A stretch of 64,000 nt of DNA, from the NCBI GenBank assembly GCA_036000705.1, contig DASYUY010000112.1, positions 48,083 to 112,082 of the forward strand, read 5' to 3'. This DNA is from CF-39 sp036000705 (lineage in GTDB: Bacteria; Chloroflexota; Limnocylindria; P2-11E). Below are positions 8,598 to 17,297 of the stretch, piece by piece (the stretch's first letter is position 1; every line of letters starts with the position of its first letter). Under the pieces are notes generated by a model. The model was given only the letters and a program-made list of their open reading frames with translations. It was not told the origin of the DNA and did no database searches. Position numbers and translations under genes: made by a program.

Positions 8598-9269
8598 TTA
8601 CGCGGGCTGGGCCACGATGCGTCGAACGGACTGTGTCGCGAGACGGCCAAGGCCGACACTCGCTGCGCCGAACCAGATCCCGAAGCAGAGATTTCCGGGC
8701 AGCGTGAGCTGGTCCGGGATGCCGACCCAGATGGCGCTCATGTTGATCAGCTGCAGCGCGGCGACGAGCAAAGAGAACCGCGGTAGCCAGCGCGGGAAAG
8801 CGGCGCTCTCGGCCATCGCGAGGCCGAAGGCACCGATCCAGCCGGCCTCGAGGACGTAGAGCCCGCTGTTGTAGAGGACATCCCAGAACCGGAACAGCGG
8901 CACGACGTCGCCGCCACGAGCGGCCACGGTGACGAGCGTGGCTTCCAGCGCGCTCTGCGCGATGATGCCGGGCACCTCGGCCACGACGAAGATCAGCGCG
9001 AGTGAGCTGAGGAACCGCGTCCTCTGGGATACGCCGAGTGCCTCGCGCAGGGCGAGGGCGAAGACAGCGATAGGTACGACGGCGAGGAAGGGCAAGATCG
9101 AAGCGGGAGCGATGATCCCGTTCGTGTAGTAGGCCTCGATCGCGGCCGCGTCCGTGGTCCCGCTCACCCGTTGACCCGCGAGGATCGACAGGCCGACGTG
9201 GTACGCGAAGATCGCGACGACGCTGACCCAACCGGCCAGCGAGCCGACACGTGCGATACGAGCATCCAT
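8598..9269 (-). CDS. Hypothetical integral membrane protein (DUF4386-like)
   Basis: This 223-residue protein has six or so hydrophobic helices, including GWVSVVAIFAYHVGLSI near the start, LPFLAVVPIAVFALAL, and a C-terminal FGIWFGAASVGLG. ATG at 9269 is chosen over the upstream in-frame extension because GTAGGAGC lies just before it as a ribosome site. Its length and helix pattern resemble DUF4386-type proteins, with no known function. It is divergent from the tetR gene across an 83-base gap, so it may share that regulator's control region. Confidence 0.6.
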   Translation of the reverse strand: MDARIARVGSLAGWVSVVAIFAYHVGLSILAGQRVSGTTDAAAIEAYYTNGIIAPASILPFLAVVPIAVFALALREALGVSQRTRFLSSLALIFVVAEVPGIIAQSALEATLVTVAARGGDVVPLFRFWDVLYNSGLYVLEAGWIGAFGLAMAESAAFPRWLPRFSLLVAALQLINMSAIWVGIPDQLTLPGNLCFGIWFGAASVGLGRLATQSVRRIVAQPA

Positions 9270-9338
9270 GCGCTTTGCTCCTACTTTCTGTCGCGACCGC
9301 GCTCGCCGGGGCCCGGGTTCCCGCGCGTTGACACGGTC

Positions 9339-9355
9339 CATATAATGACAATATG
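9339..9355. promoter_or_regulatory. tetR promoter -10 and overlapping palindromic operator
   Basis: The 17-bp inverted repeat CATATAATGACAATATG (arms CATAT/ATATG, centre 9347) contains a consensus TATAAT at 9341-9346 and ends on the ATG of tetR. TATAAT lies exactly 12 bases before the start codon, so transcription would begin at the A of ATG (leaderless). A dimeric TetR protein bound here would cover its own -10 and start. No Shine-Dalgarno is present. Confidence 0.6.
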
Positions 9356-9976
9356 AAACGTATCACCAATGTCAAGGGACGCCGGCGCCCCGCTCGCGCG
9401 TACGACAGCGAGCTGCGCGCCGAACAAGCCGACGCGACGCGTCGCAAGATCCTGGATGCGCTGGTCCGGACGATGGGTCGCGGCGTCGCCGCGTTGTCCA
9501 TCCCGGCGGTCGCGCGCGAGGCCGGCGTATCGGTGCCGACGGTCTACCGCCATTTCAAGAGCAAGGCTGCTCTCGTCGCGGCCCTCTCGCCACACCTGGT
9601 CGGCCGGACCGGCCTGATGGACCCCGCTCTGATGGAGAGCGCGGATCTGCCGACGCTCGTTCACGAGATGTACCGGCGCAACGCAGGTATGGATGCGGAG
9701 GTGCGCGCGGCGCTCGCGAGCGAGCTCGGCCAGGAGGCGCGGCGGCGGATGATGCCGCAGCGGGTGGCGCTCGCCCGCAGGACGATCGGGGAGCATCTCC
9801 CGGGAGTGACCGGCGACGACCTCGACCGCGTCACGCGGGTGTTCCTGATCCTCACGTCTTCGGCGACGATGCGCGCCTACAAGGACTACCTCGGCATGGA
9901 CGCGGCGCAGGCCGCTGACGACGTGGCCTGGGTCGCCGAGGTCCTCCAGCACTCGCGGCGCCGGAGCCGTGGATGA
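9353..9976 (+). CDS. TetR-family transcriptional regulator
   Basis: This 207-residue protein has an N-terminal TetR helix-turn-helix: ATRRKILDALVRTMGRG, then AREAGVSVPTVYRHFKSKAAL, residues ~25-75, followed by a variable helical ligand/dimer domain. The ATG overlaps its own candidate operator at 9339-9355, suggesting autorepression. The stop overlaps the start of the PEP-utilising protein (ATGA type), so both are coexpressed and that protein is the most likely regulated target. The divergent membrane protein may be a second target. The inducer is unknown. Confidence 0.88.
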   Translation: MKRITNVKGRRRPARAYDSELRAEQADATRRKILDALVRTMGRGVAALSIPAVAREAGVSVPTVYRHFKSKAALVAALSPHLVGRTGLMDPALMESADLPTLVHEMYRRNAGMDAEVRAALASELGQEARRRMMPQRVALARRTIGEHLPGVTGDDLDRVTRVFLILTSSATMRAYKDYLGMDAAQAADDVAWVAEVLQHSRRRSRG

Positions 9977-11433
9977 TCCGGTGGGAGGCGCCCCCCGGCG
10001 CATACGCGCGCAGCTTCCGTCTTGGTGAGTGGATCGGCGAGCCGGTCACACCGCTGTTCGAGAGCTGGCTCCTCACCACGATGGAGGAGACGATGCACAG
10101 CCAATACGCGAGGCTCGTCGGTCAAGTGGCGCCGCCTCCGCTGCATGTCGTCGTCAACGGTTGGTACTACTACTCGCTGAACTTCCTGCCGGGGTCCTTC
10201 GGCGCGATGGCGCGCATGCTGCCGGGGCTGCTGGTACGGCTCGTCCGCGCGCCACGCCGCGTCGCTCCGGCGTTTCCACCTCTGGCCCGCTTCGGCATCG
10301 ACCTGTACGTCGACGAATGGCGCCGCGAACTGCTTCCGGCGTACCGCGCCGCGGTCGAACGCGCCTCTACCCAGATCGCGACGGCTTCGCCGGAACGACT
10401 TCGTTCGTTCGTCGATGAGCTCGCGGTCCTCGCCGGCCGGTACTTCGCGTCAGTCACGTTCGTCGCCGGGTACGGCTGGAAAACGGAGATCCCGCTGTCG
10501 CAGTTCTACCGGCGGCATCTCCAGCTCGCCCTCGGCGGCCATCCCCAGGTGTTACTCCGCGGGCTGGTCCGGCCGAGGAACGCGCCGCACGACGTGCAGT
10601 CGCTCGACTGGTCGTTTCGGACACAGGGCGAGCTCGGAGCGCCGACGGGCTCGTCCGGTGCTGAGTCGCGCCATGGGCGCCTGACGCGCGAACGGGAGGA
10701 AGTCGAGCGCCGGGCGCGTGACGCACTGACTCCGAAGCTGGCTGCGCGTTTCGCGCGCCTGCTGGCCGAGGCGCAGCGCGCCGCGGTGCTCCGTGAGGAG
10801 CAGGTCGCGCAGCTCACGCTCGCGTGGCCGGTCTTCCGCAGAGCTCTCGCACGTATCGGCGCGGTGCTCGTCGGGCGTGGCGTCATCGCGGCGCCGGACG
10901 ATGTCTACTTCCTGCGACGAACCGAGCTCGACGAGGCGATCGGGGGCGCATCGGTCGACCGCAGCGCCGATGTCGCCGCGCGACGCACGAGCTGGAGCGA
11001 ACAGCGCCGCCTCGCCGCACCACTCGTGATCGGGCGCGTTCCGAAGATGGTCGAGAGGCTGCTCGCCACCGCCGATCGCGCGATGCGCGACGTGGTCGAG
11101 TTCAGGCCCGACGCGGTACGCGGAGTGCCCGCGAGCCCAGGTCGTGCCACGGGTCGCGCACGCCTCGTGCGCACCGCGGCCGAATTCGAGCGGCTCCACA
11201 CCGGCGAGGTCCTGGTGTGCCCGGTGACGACGCCGTCCTGGACGCAGCTCTTCGAGCGCGCCGCCGCGGTCGTGACGGACGTCGGAAGCCCGGCGTCGCA
11301 CGCGTCGATCATCGCGCGCGAATACGGGATCCCCGCCGTCGTGGGGACCGGCGATGGGACGGCGCGGATCCGCGACGGCGAGCTCGTGACCGTGGACGGC
11401 GGCGCGGGGCTGGTTCTGCAGGAACCCGTCTGA
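9973..11433 (+). CDS. PEP-utilising enzyme mobile domain protein without ATP-grasp domain
   Basis: This 486-residue protein ends in the phosphohistidine swivelling domain of PEP synthase, PPDK and rifampin phosphotransferase. VPASPGRATGRARLV begins the domain, and the phosphate-carrying histidine is His443 in SPASHASIIAREYGIP. Residues 1-380 are helical and resemble the middle/linker part of rifampin phosphotransferase-like proteins. There is no ATP-grasp (PPDK_N) domain and no PEP-binding TIM barrel. A partner supplying ATP binding would be needed, as in the split phenylphosphate synthase (PpsA/PpsB), or it is a non-catalytic relative. Overlap with tetR suggests substrate-induced expression, perhaps by an antibiotic or aromatic compound. 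Confidence 0.8.
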   Translation: MIRWEAPPGAYARSFRLGEWIGEPVTPLFESWLLTTMEETMHSQYARLVGQVAPPPLHVVVNGWYYYSLNFLPGSFGAMARMLPGLLVRLVRAPRRVAPAFPPLARFGIDLYVDEWRRELLPAYRAAVERASTQIATASPERLRSFVDELAVLAGRYFASVTFVAGYGWKTEIPLSQFYRRHLQLALGGHPQVLLRGLVRPRNAPHDVQSLDWSFRTQGELGAPTGSSGAESRHGRLTREREEVERRARDALTPKLAARFARLLAEAQRAAVLREEQVAQLTLAWPVFRRALARIGAVLVGRGVIAAPDDVYFLRRTELDEAIGGASVDRSADVAARRTSWSEQRRLAAPLVIGRVPKMVERLLATADRAMRDVVEFRPDAVRGVPASPGRATGRARLVRTAAEFERLHTGEVLVCPVTTPSWTQLFERAAAVVTDVGSPASHASIIAREYGIPAVVGTGDGTARIRDGELVTVDGGAGLVLQEPV

Positions 11434-11449
11434 GCGGAGCGGTGTTGCC

Positions 11450-11878
11450 TCAGGGCGGCTCGATGCGAAGGCCGAAGAGGAACAGCCCGTCGCCCCGATG
11501 CCACCGCGCGTTGACGCCGACGAAATGCGTGCCCGCGTCGAGCAGGAGTGGGCCGGCCCTCGAGGGATCGACCTGCACGGTCTGGAGTCGCGAGAAGCTC
11601 GGTGAGACCGACACCGAGAGCTCGCGCAGATCCGCGCGCGTTCGCGCTCGCACGACGGCGGGCAGCGCCGAGCGGACCACGTGCATCGGGGGCTCGCGCA
11701 ACATCCCATCCGCGCAGATCACAACGGTCATGGAGCGCCAGCAGTAGCTGATCAGCAGTCCGTCGTACTCGTGGCCGTCGATCTCGAGCGTCATCCATGG
11801 CTCGCGTAGGTCGGCGACGCACGCCGCGCCGGCGACGATGCCGAGCGCCAGCAGGATCGCCCACCGCAGACGTCTCAC
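11450..11878 (-). CDS. Hypothetical secreted or lipid-anchored protein
   Basis: A 142-residue protein with a signal-like N-terminus, MRRLRWAILLALGIVAGAAC; Cys20 could be lipidated although the -3 residue (Gly) is unusual. The remainder is beta-rich (MTLEIDGHEYDGLLISYCW, QVDPSRAGPLLLDAGTHFVGV) with two further cysteines near 46 and 55. I do not recognise the family. Its ATG overlaps the stop of the downstream copy of the tandem M20 amidohydrolases by 4 bases, so it is translationally coupled to them. Confidence 0.55.
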   Translation of the reverse strand: MRRLRWAILLALGIVAGAACVADLREPWMTLEIDGHEYDGLLISYCWRSMTVVICADGMLREPPMHVVRSALPAVVRARTRADLRELSVSVSPSFSRLQTVQVDPSRAGPLLLDAGTHFVGVNARWHRGDGLFLFGLRIEPP

Positions 11879-12996
11879 GCACGCAGCGTCGCGCGCAGGC
11901 TCGCGTCGGTCGCGATCCGTATGGCCGCGGCGGCGAGGATCTCGGCGGTGATCATCGCGTTACGGTGTGCCAGGTCGGTCGCCGACGACTCGCGCATGAC
12001 GTGCGAGTGCCCCGGGATCGACTGCTCGCTCACCGGGAACCCGATGTGGTCCGCCGGCGCGGCCTGCGACACGTTGCCGAAGTCCGTCGACGCGAGCACG
12101 AACTTGCCGCGCACGCTCCGCAGGTCACGTCGTTTCAGCTCCTCCGCGAGGAGGTCCCCCACCCGCGCATTGGGCTTCACCGGCGCGTAGAGGCGCATGT
12201 CATCCTCGATCTCGGCCGTGGTGCCCGTCTGCATCGCGGCACCCTCGACCATCTGCGCGAAGGTGGCCTGCATCTCGTCGAGCGTCGCGACCGTCGCGGC
12301 GCGCAGGCCGATGTCGCACTCCGCCAGCTCGGGGATGATGTTCTGCGCCACTCCGCCCTTCGTGATGATCCCGTGGACGCGCGTGTCCGCCGGTAGATGC
12401 TGGCGCCATCCGTCGATCGCCACGAAGAGCCGGATCGCCGCGGACAGCGCGTTGCGTCCGCGCTCGGGCGAGAACGCGGCGTGCGATGCGATGCCATGGA
12501 AGATCACGCGCTTCGTGACGACGCCCAGCGAGCTCCCGCCGAACTCCCAGTCCGGATCGCCGGACGGATGGGATGACAGGACGGCCACTGAGTCGCGGAA
12601 CACGCCCGCGTCGATGAGGTCGATCTTCCCGCCGCCGGCCTCCTCCGCCGGCGTCCCCAGAAGCTCGACGCCGACCTGCAGGTCTTTGGCGCGTTCGGCC
12701 GCGATGAGGAAGGCGCCGACGTTCGACATCGCGATCAGGTTGTGGCCGCAGGCATGCCCGATCTCGGGCAGCGCGTCGTACTCGGCGAGCAGCGCGACCG
12801 CCGGACCCGATGGCCCGACCCGCGCGCGAAAGGCGGTCTCGACGCCGCCGAGCTTCGCCTCGAGCTTGTGTCCATGTCTTTCGAGGAGCGCGGCGATGTT
12901 CCTTACCGCGGTGCGTTCCTGGTACGCGAGCTCGGGAGTGCTGTGGATCGCGCGCGACAGCGCGACGAGCTCGGAGCGCAGTGTGTCGGCGGTCAC
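11875..12996 (-). CDS. M20-family amidohydrolase (second tandem copy)
   Basis: This 373-residue metal-dependent amidohydrolase of the M20D/AbgB-HipO type hydrolyses N-acyl or aminobenzoyl amino-acid bonds. The family metal sites are visible: HACGHNLIAM, the EEAGGGK loop (GTPAEEAGGG) and a late H-x-H in SIPGHSHVMRE. GTG at 12996 is chosen because it overlaps the stop of the upstream paralogue (GTGACCGCGTGA) and begins the VTADTLRSELV homologous to that copy's start; the longer frame merely reads through its neighbour. Its close similarity throughout to the next gene points to tandem duplication. Substrate specificity is unknown. Confidence 0.88.
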   Translation of the reverse strand: MTADTLRSELVALSRAIHSTPELAYQERTAVRNIAALLERHGHKLEAKLGGVETAFRARVGPSGPAVALLAEYDALPEIGHACGHNLIAMSNVGAFLIAAERAKDLQVGVELLGTPAEEAGGGKIDLIDAGVFRDSVAVLSSHPSGDPDWEFGGSSLGVVTKRVIFHGIASHAAFSPERGRNALSAAIRLFVAIDGWRQHLPADTRVHGIITKGGVAQNIIPELAECDIGLRAATVATLDEMQATFAQMVEGAAMQTGTTAEIEDDMRLYAPVKPNARVGDLLAEELKRRDLRSVRGKFVLASTDFGNVSQAAPADHIGFPVSEQSIPGHSHVMRESSATDLAHRNAMITAEILAAAAIRIATDASLRATLRA

Positions 12997-14138
12997 GCGG
13001 TCACCTTGGCGTCGTCCTGGATCATGCGGCGCACCGTCGCGTCGGACGCGACACGGTGCGCCGCGGCGCCGAGCGCCTCGATCACGAGCAGGGCGTTCCG
13101 ATGCGCCATCTCGCTCGCGCTCGCGTCGCGCATCGCATCGGAGTGTCCCGCGATCGGCCGCTCGGTGACCGGGAACCGGACCCAATCCGTCGGGACCTTC
13201 TGCGAGACGTTGCCGAGGTCGGTCGACGCAGTGACGAGTACGCCGCGCGCGGGCTCGATTCCGCGGCGCCGTAGCTCGTCGGCGACGACGTCGCCGAGCT
13301 TCGTGTTCGCGGCGACCGGCGCGTAGAGCCGGAGGTACTCGGTGATCTCGACGCTCGTGCCTGTCTCGAGCGCGGCGCCCTGCGCGACATCGGTGAACGT
13401 CGCGACCATCGCGTCGAGAGTCGCCAGGTCCTTCGCGCGCAGTCCGAACTTCGCCTCCGCGCGCGCCGGGATCACGTTCACCGCGTCGCCGCCGTGGGTG
13501 ATGATTCCGTGCACGCGGCTGTCGGCCGGCAGGTGCTGCCGCCACGCGTCGATGCCGATGAAGAGACGGATGACGCCGTTCAGGGCGTTGCGTCCGCGCT
13601 CGGGCGACGAGCCGGCATGCGACGCGGCGCCGCGGTAGATGACGCGCTTCCCGACGATGCCGAGTCCGGTGCCGCTCACGCTCCAGCTCCCCTGCGCCGC
13701 CGGATGCGTCGACAGCGCGAAGGCGACGTCGTCGAAGACGCCCGCGTCGAGCAGGTCGATCTTTCCACCCCCATCTTCTTCCGCCGGTGTGCCGATCAGC
13801 TCGATCGCCATGCCGAGATCCGTCTCGGCCGCCGCCTGCAAGAAGGCGCCGACATTCGTCATTGCGATGAGGTTGTGTCCGCAGCCGTGGCCGACTCCCG
13901 CGAGCGCGTCGTACTCGGCGATGAGCGCGACAGAGGGGCCGGGTGGTCCGACGCGCGCGCGGAATGCCGTCTCGAGTCCACCGATACCCATCTGCACCTC
14001 GTGGCCGTGACGCTCGAGGAGGGCGGCGATCCGGGCGGCGGCGCGTCGCTCCTGGTAGGCAAGCTCCGGATCGGCATGGATCTCGCGGGAGAGTTGCACC
14101 AGCTCGGCTGCGACATGGGAGGAGAGTGGCTTCACCAC
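12993..14138 (-). CDS. M20-family amidohydrolase (first tandem copy)
   Basis: This is a 381-residue M20 peptidase/amidohydrolase paralogous to the gene that follows. Metal-binding segments are HGCGHNLIAMTNVGAF, GTPAEEDGGGK and PIAGHSDAMRD; the dimerisation domain (~175-290, YRGAASHAGSSPERGRNALN) is complete. Compared with the downstream copy the late motif is HSD rather than HSH, and WSVSGTGLG replaces WEFGGSSLG, so the two may differ in substrate. Two adjacent GTG codons (14138, 14135) compete as start; a TATACA hexamer at 14146-14141 supports a leaderless start at one of them. It diverges from rho. Confidence 0.88.
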   Translation of the reverse strand: MVKPLSSHVAAELVQLSREIHADPELAYQERRAAARIAALLERHGHEVQMGIGGLETAFRARVGPPGPSVALIAEYDALAGVGHGCGHNLIAMTNVGAFLQAAAETDLGMAIELIGTPAEEDGGGKIDLLDAGVFDDVAFALSTHPAAQGSWSVSGTGLGIVGKRVIYRGAASHAGSSPERGRNALNGVIRLFIGIDAWRQHLPADSRVHGIITHGGDAVNVIPARAEAKFGLRAKDLATLDAMVATFTDVAQGAALETGTSVEITEYLRLYAPVAANTKLGDVVADELRRRGIEPARGVLVTASTDLGNVSQKVPTDWVRFPVTERPIAGHSDAMRDASASEMAHRNALLVIEALGAAAHRVASDATVRRMIQDDAKVTA

Positions 14139-14267
14139 GCTGTATACTGTCCTACAGCGACTTTTCCCCTATCGGCTTCTGCCGGGCGCGCGCGCACTTC
14201 GGATGCGCCCCCCGGTCCCCACAGGACGTAAAGCAGCGGCACACACCAGCAAGGAGCAACACACCGC
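14139..14267. promoter_or_regulatory. Divergent promoter region between M20 amidohydrolase and rho
   Basis: This 129-base region holds overlapping divergent -10 candidates: TATACT on plus (14143-14148) for rho and TATACA on minus (14146-14141) for the amidohydrolase. They sit inside an inverted repeat CTGTA-N8-TACAG (14140-14157). The rho leader is then about 110 bases and ends with AAGGAG (14251-14256) before its TTG start. No clear -35 for either. Confidence 0.45.
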
Positions 14268-15722
14268 TTGGACACCCCAGAGCCCACCCGACCACAAGCA
14301 CCCGAGACGAACCCCAGCACCGCGACGCCCGCTCCCTCGACCGACACCAACGGCGCGACGACGACGAACGGCCCCAGTGGCGGCCCGACGAACGGACCGA
14401 CCACGCCGGCGGCTCGCCGCGAAGCGGCACCACCCGCACCGAGCCGCAAGTACTACACGATCACCGAGCTGAACGACGCGAAGCCGAAAGACATGCTGGC
14501 GATCGCCAAAGAGTTCGGCGTGACGGATATCACGCCCACCACCGCTAAGCCGGAGCTCATCACGCGCATCCTGCAGGCACAGACCGAAGCGCAGGGGAAC
14601 ATCTTCGCCCAGGGCATCCTCGAGATCGTCGAGGACGGCTTCGGTTTCTTACGGCGCCGCAGCCTCCTTCCTTCACCCGACGACGTTTACGTCGGCTCGA
14701 GCCAGGTGCGCCGCCTTGGTCTGCGCACGGGCGACTACGTGACCGGACAGACCCGGCCACCGAAGGACAACGAGAAGTACTTCAGCCTCCTGCGCGTCGA
14801 GGCCGTCAACGGCGTCGATCCCGAGGTCGCGAAGCGCCGACCGAACTTCGAAGCCCTCACACCGGTCTTCCCCGACGAGATGTTCGACCTCGAGATCGAG
14901 GGCGCGAACCTGAGCCAGCGGCTCATCAACCTCGTGAACCCCCTCGGCTTCGGCCAGCGCGCGCTCATCGTGTCGCCGCCGAAGGCCGGAAAGACGACCC
15001 TGCTGAAGGACATCGCGAACGGCATCGCGGGGAACCATCCCGACGTGCACATCATGGTCGTGCTCGTCGGCGAGCGTCCTGAGGAAGTCACCGACATCCG
15101 CCGATCGATCAAAGGCGAGGTCTTCTCGTCCACCTTCGACGAGCCCACCGAGAACCACACCCGCGTCGCCGAGCTCGCGCTCGAGCGCGCGAAGCGACTG
15201 GTCGAGACGGGACGCGACGTCGCGATCCTCCTCGACTCGGTCACGCGTCTCGCGCGCGCATACAACCTCGCCGTGCCGCCCTCGGGCCGCACGCTGTCCG
15301 GTGGTATGGACCCTGTGGCGCTGTACCCGCCGAAGCGCTTCTTCGGTGCCGCGCGCAACATCGAGGGCGGCGGATCGCTCTCGATATTCGCGACGTGCCT
15401 CGTCGACACCGGCAGCCGCATGGACGACGTCATCTATGAGGAGTTCAAGGGCACCGGTAACTCCGAGATGATCCTCGACCGCAAGCTGCAGGAGCGCCGT
15501 ACGTTCCCCGCGATCAACATCCCCGCCTCGGGCACGCGCCGTGAGGAGATGCTCCTCTCGCCCGAGGTCATGAAGCAGGTGATCCTGCTGCGCAAGATGC
15601 TCTCCGCCGTCGGTCAGATCGAAGGCACCGAGCTGCTCCTCCAGCGGCTTGGCAAGACCAAGACGAACAAGGAGTTCCTCGCCTCGATCGCCAAGGCGAT
15701 GGAAGCGGACGCCAAGAACTAG
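14268..15722 (+). CDS. rho: Transcription termination factor Rho
   Basis: This 484-residue hexameric RNA helicase terminates transcription at C-rich sites. After a Pro/Thr/Asn-rich, probably disordered extension (1-60) come the Rho N-terminal helical domain (TITELNDAKPKDMLAIAKEFGV), the cold-shock-like RNA-binding domain (EDGFGFLRR... VYVGSSQVRRLGLRTGDYVTG) and the ATPase. Walker A is SPPKAGKTTLLK, followed by VLVGERPEEVTDI, Walker B VAILLDSVTRLARAYN, and the secondary RNA-site Q/R-loops. The TTG start has AAGGAG 11 bases upstream. The long leader would allow autoregulatory Rho sites. It is complete and looks fully functional. Confidence 0.97.
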   Translation: MDTPEPTRPQAPETNPSTATPAPSTDTNGATTTNGPSGGPTNGPTTPAARREAAPPAPSRKYYTITELNDAKPKDMLAIAKEFGVTDITPTTAKPELITRILQAQTEAQGNIFAQGILEIVEDGFGFLRRRSLLPSPDDVYVGSSQVRRLGLRTGDYVTGQTRPPKDNEKYFSLLRVEAVNGVDPEVAKRRPNFEALTPVFPDEMFDLEIEGANLSQRLINLVNPLGFGQRALIVSPPKAGKTTLLKDIANGIAGNHPDVHIMVVLVGERPEEVTDIRRSIKGEVFSSTFDEPTENHTRVAELALERAKRLVETGRDVAILLDSVTRLARAYNLAVPPSGRTLSGGMDPVALYPPKRFFGAARNIEGGGSLSIFATCLVDTGSRMDDVIYEEFKGTGNSEMILDRKLQERRTFPAINIPASGTRREEMLLSPEVMKQVILLRKMLSAVGQIEGTELLLQRLGKTKTNKEFLASIAKAMEADAKN

Positions 15723-15755
15723 CGATGCGCGGCGCAAGCCGCCGCCGAACTTCCG

Positions 15756-16622
15756 ATGAGTTCTCCTAGGGAGTTCGTCATGGTGCGCCCGCTCGCGACC
15801 GGCCTCGCCACAGCGTTCTATCGCCTGTATCTCCTCGACTCTCTTGCCAGCGCGCCGGCGCGGCCGGCGACGCTCCTCGCAACGATCTCGAGCGAACGGC
15901 TTCCGCTCGCGAGCGGCGCGTTCGGGCGCGCGCTGCAGTCCCTGCTCGAGGGCGGCTATCTCGTGCCGGCGCCGGAAGCCGCTGTCGCGCTCACGCCGCT
16001 GGGTGCCGCCGAGCGGGTCGCGGAACGTGAGCGCTGGCGAGCAGTCATCCCGACAATCCTTCGCCTCGTTGATGAGCCGGATCCGGAACCGCGGCCGACA
16101 GCGATCGCCGAGGCGCCAGTCGTTGTGTACCGCACCGCGGCCGTTGCGGAGTCGTACCTCGACCGGGTGCTCGTCGGCGCGCTCCGCGAGCGCGTCGCGC
16201 AGGCACGTGACGGCGGTCGAGCCTTTGTGCTGGTGCTCGGCGTCGCGGACGTCGACGCGTCGTCTGAGGCGACGCGGCGCGCGATCGTTCACCGCTGCAT
16301 CCGAGCGACGCTCGGTGGCGCTGCGACGCTGTTCGGTGGCGACACCAGTGCGTTCCGCTACGGCGACTCGGGCGTGGCGCTGATCGCGCCGATCGTCGGC
16401 GACGAGCGGCGCGGAGCGCGCATCGCGACGCTGCTCCATTCTCGGATCGACGAGCTCCTGCGGACGATGAGCGCGAGCGTGCGCGCGTTCGCCGGCGCGC
16501 GGTGGCAAGTGCGTGTTGGCCACGCGACCTGGACGGCTAATCTCGTGACGAGCGGCGCCGTATTGCGAATTGCGCAGGACGCTCTTGCGCGCGACGGCGC
16601 CGAGCGACGCCCTGCGGCTTAG
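15756..16622 (+). CDS. Winged-helix protein fused to degenerate GGDEF-like domain
   Basis: This 288-residue protein has residues ~18-95 resembling a PadR-like winged helix (FYRLYLLDSLAS ... ALQSLLEGGYLVP ... LTPLGAAERVAERERW). Residues ~125-280 have the outline of a GGDEF nucleotide-cyclase fold: VLVLGVADVD (157-166) in the metal-binding position, then FRYGDSGVALIAP (200-212) where active enzymes have RYGGDEF. The signature is thus degraded to RYGDSG and diguanylate cyclase activity is unlikely; it may bind a nucleotide as an effector. ATG at 15756 or 15780 could start it. It converges on an orphan response regulator. The domain reading is by pattern only. Confidence 0.5.
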   Translation: MSSPREFVMVRPLATGLATAFYRLYLLDSLASAPARPATLLATISSERLPLASGAFGRALQSLLEGGYLVPAPEAAVALTPLGAAERVAERERWRAVIPTILRLVDEPDPEPRPTAIAEAPVVVYRTAAVAESYLDRVLVGALRERVAQARDGGRAFVLVLGVADVDASSEATRRAIVHRCIRATLGGAATLFGGDTSAFRYGDSGVALIAPIVGDERRGARIATLLHSRIDELLRTMSASVRAFAGARWQVRVGHATWTANLVTSGAVLRIAQDALARDGAERRPAA

Positions 16623-17288
16623 CTACGCGCCGAGCAGACCAAGCTCGTTCGCGCGTACGACCGCTTCGAGCCGCGAATGCGCGCCAAGCTTCTCGAGAAC
16701 CTGCTGCACGTAGCCGCGGGCAGTGTTGACGCTGATGCCGAGGCGCTCGGCGATCTTCTGGACGTCATTCGCCTGCGCCATGAGCGCGAGCACTTCCCGC
16801 TCGCGAGGCGTGAGCTGCGGCACCGACCCCGGTCGATCCGCGCGCTGCCGCGCGCGCTCGCGCCCCTGACGCAGCAGCGCGTCCAGCTCCATGCGCGGGA
16901 GCAGCATGTCCCCTGACGCCGCCCTGCGGATAGCGTCCACGATCTCGGCGACCGGCGTCGTCTTCATCAGATAGCCAGATACCCCCGCTTCGACGGCGGC
17001 GACGAGCTCGTCCTGGGTCATCCCACCGCTGAACATCACGACCGATGTCTTGATGCCAGCTCTGAAGATCGCGGCCGCGACGTTGACGCCCGAGTCACCC
17101 GAGAGGTTCTGATCCATCACCACGACGTGCGGTTCTCGCTCCGCCGCGATGCGCATCGCCGTTCGACGGTCGGTCGCGACCTCCGTAAGCTCGAGATCGG
17201 GCTGCCGGGAGAGAAGTGCCTGCAGTCCCTCGGCGAGCGCGAGATGGTCATCGACGATGAGGACGCGAATCCTTGCCTCGGGCGCCAC
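16623..17288 (-). CDS. NarL/FixJ-type response regulator (orphan)
   Basis: This 221-residue protein has an N-terminal receiver domain with the acidic pair in LIVDDH, phospho-acceptor Asp in VVVMDQNLSG (~58), Ser/Thr switch in MFSGG and Lys in YLMKTT (~109). Residues ~150-215 form a LuxR-type DNA-binding domain, LTPREREVLALMAQ ... IAERLGISVNTARGYVQQVLEKL. No sensor kinase gene is adjacent. TAGAGT, formed partly by the TAG stop of maf, lies exactly 12 bases before the GTG start, giving a possible internal leaderless promoter. Targets are unknown. Confidence 0.92.
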   Translation of the reverse strand: MAPEARIRVLIVDDHLALAEGLQALLSRQPDLELTEVATDRRTAMRIAAEREPHVVVMDQNLSGDSGVNVAAAIFRAGIKTSVVMFSGGMTQDELVAAVEAGVSGYLMKTTPVAEIVDAIRRAASGDMLLPRMELDALLRQGRERARQRADRPGSVPQLTPREREVLALMAQANDVQKIAERLGISVNTARGYVQQVLEKLGAHSRLEAVVRANELGLLGA

Positions 17289-17297
17289 GCGGTCACT

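Noticed and set aside
9328..9346. TTGACA and TATAAT as a promoter pair for tetR
   Set aside because: Both hexamers are consensus but only 7 bases apart; a sigma-70 promoter needs about 17. Only the TATAAT is used in my reading.
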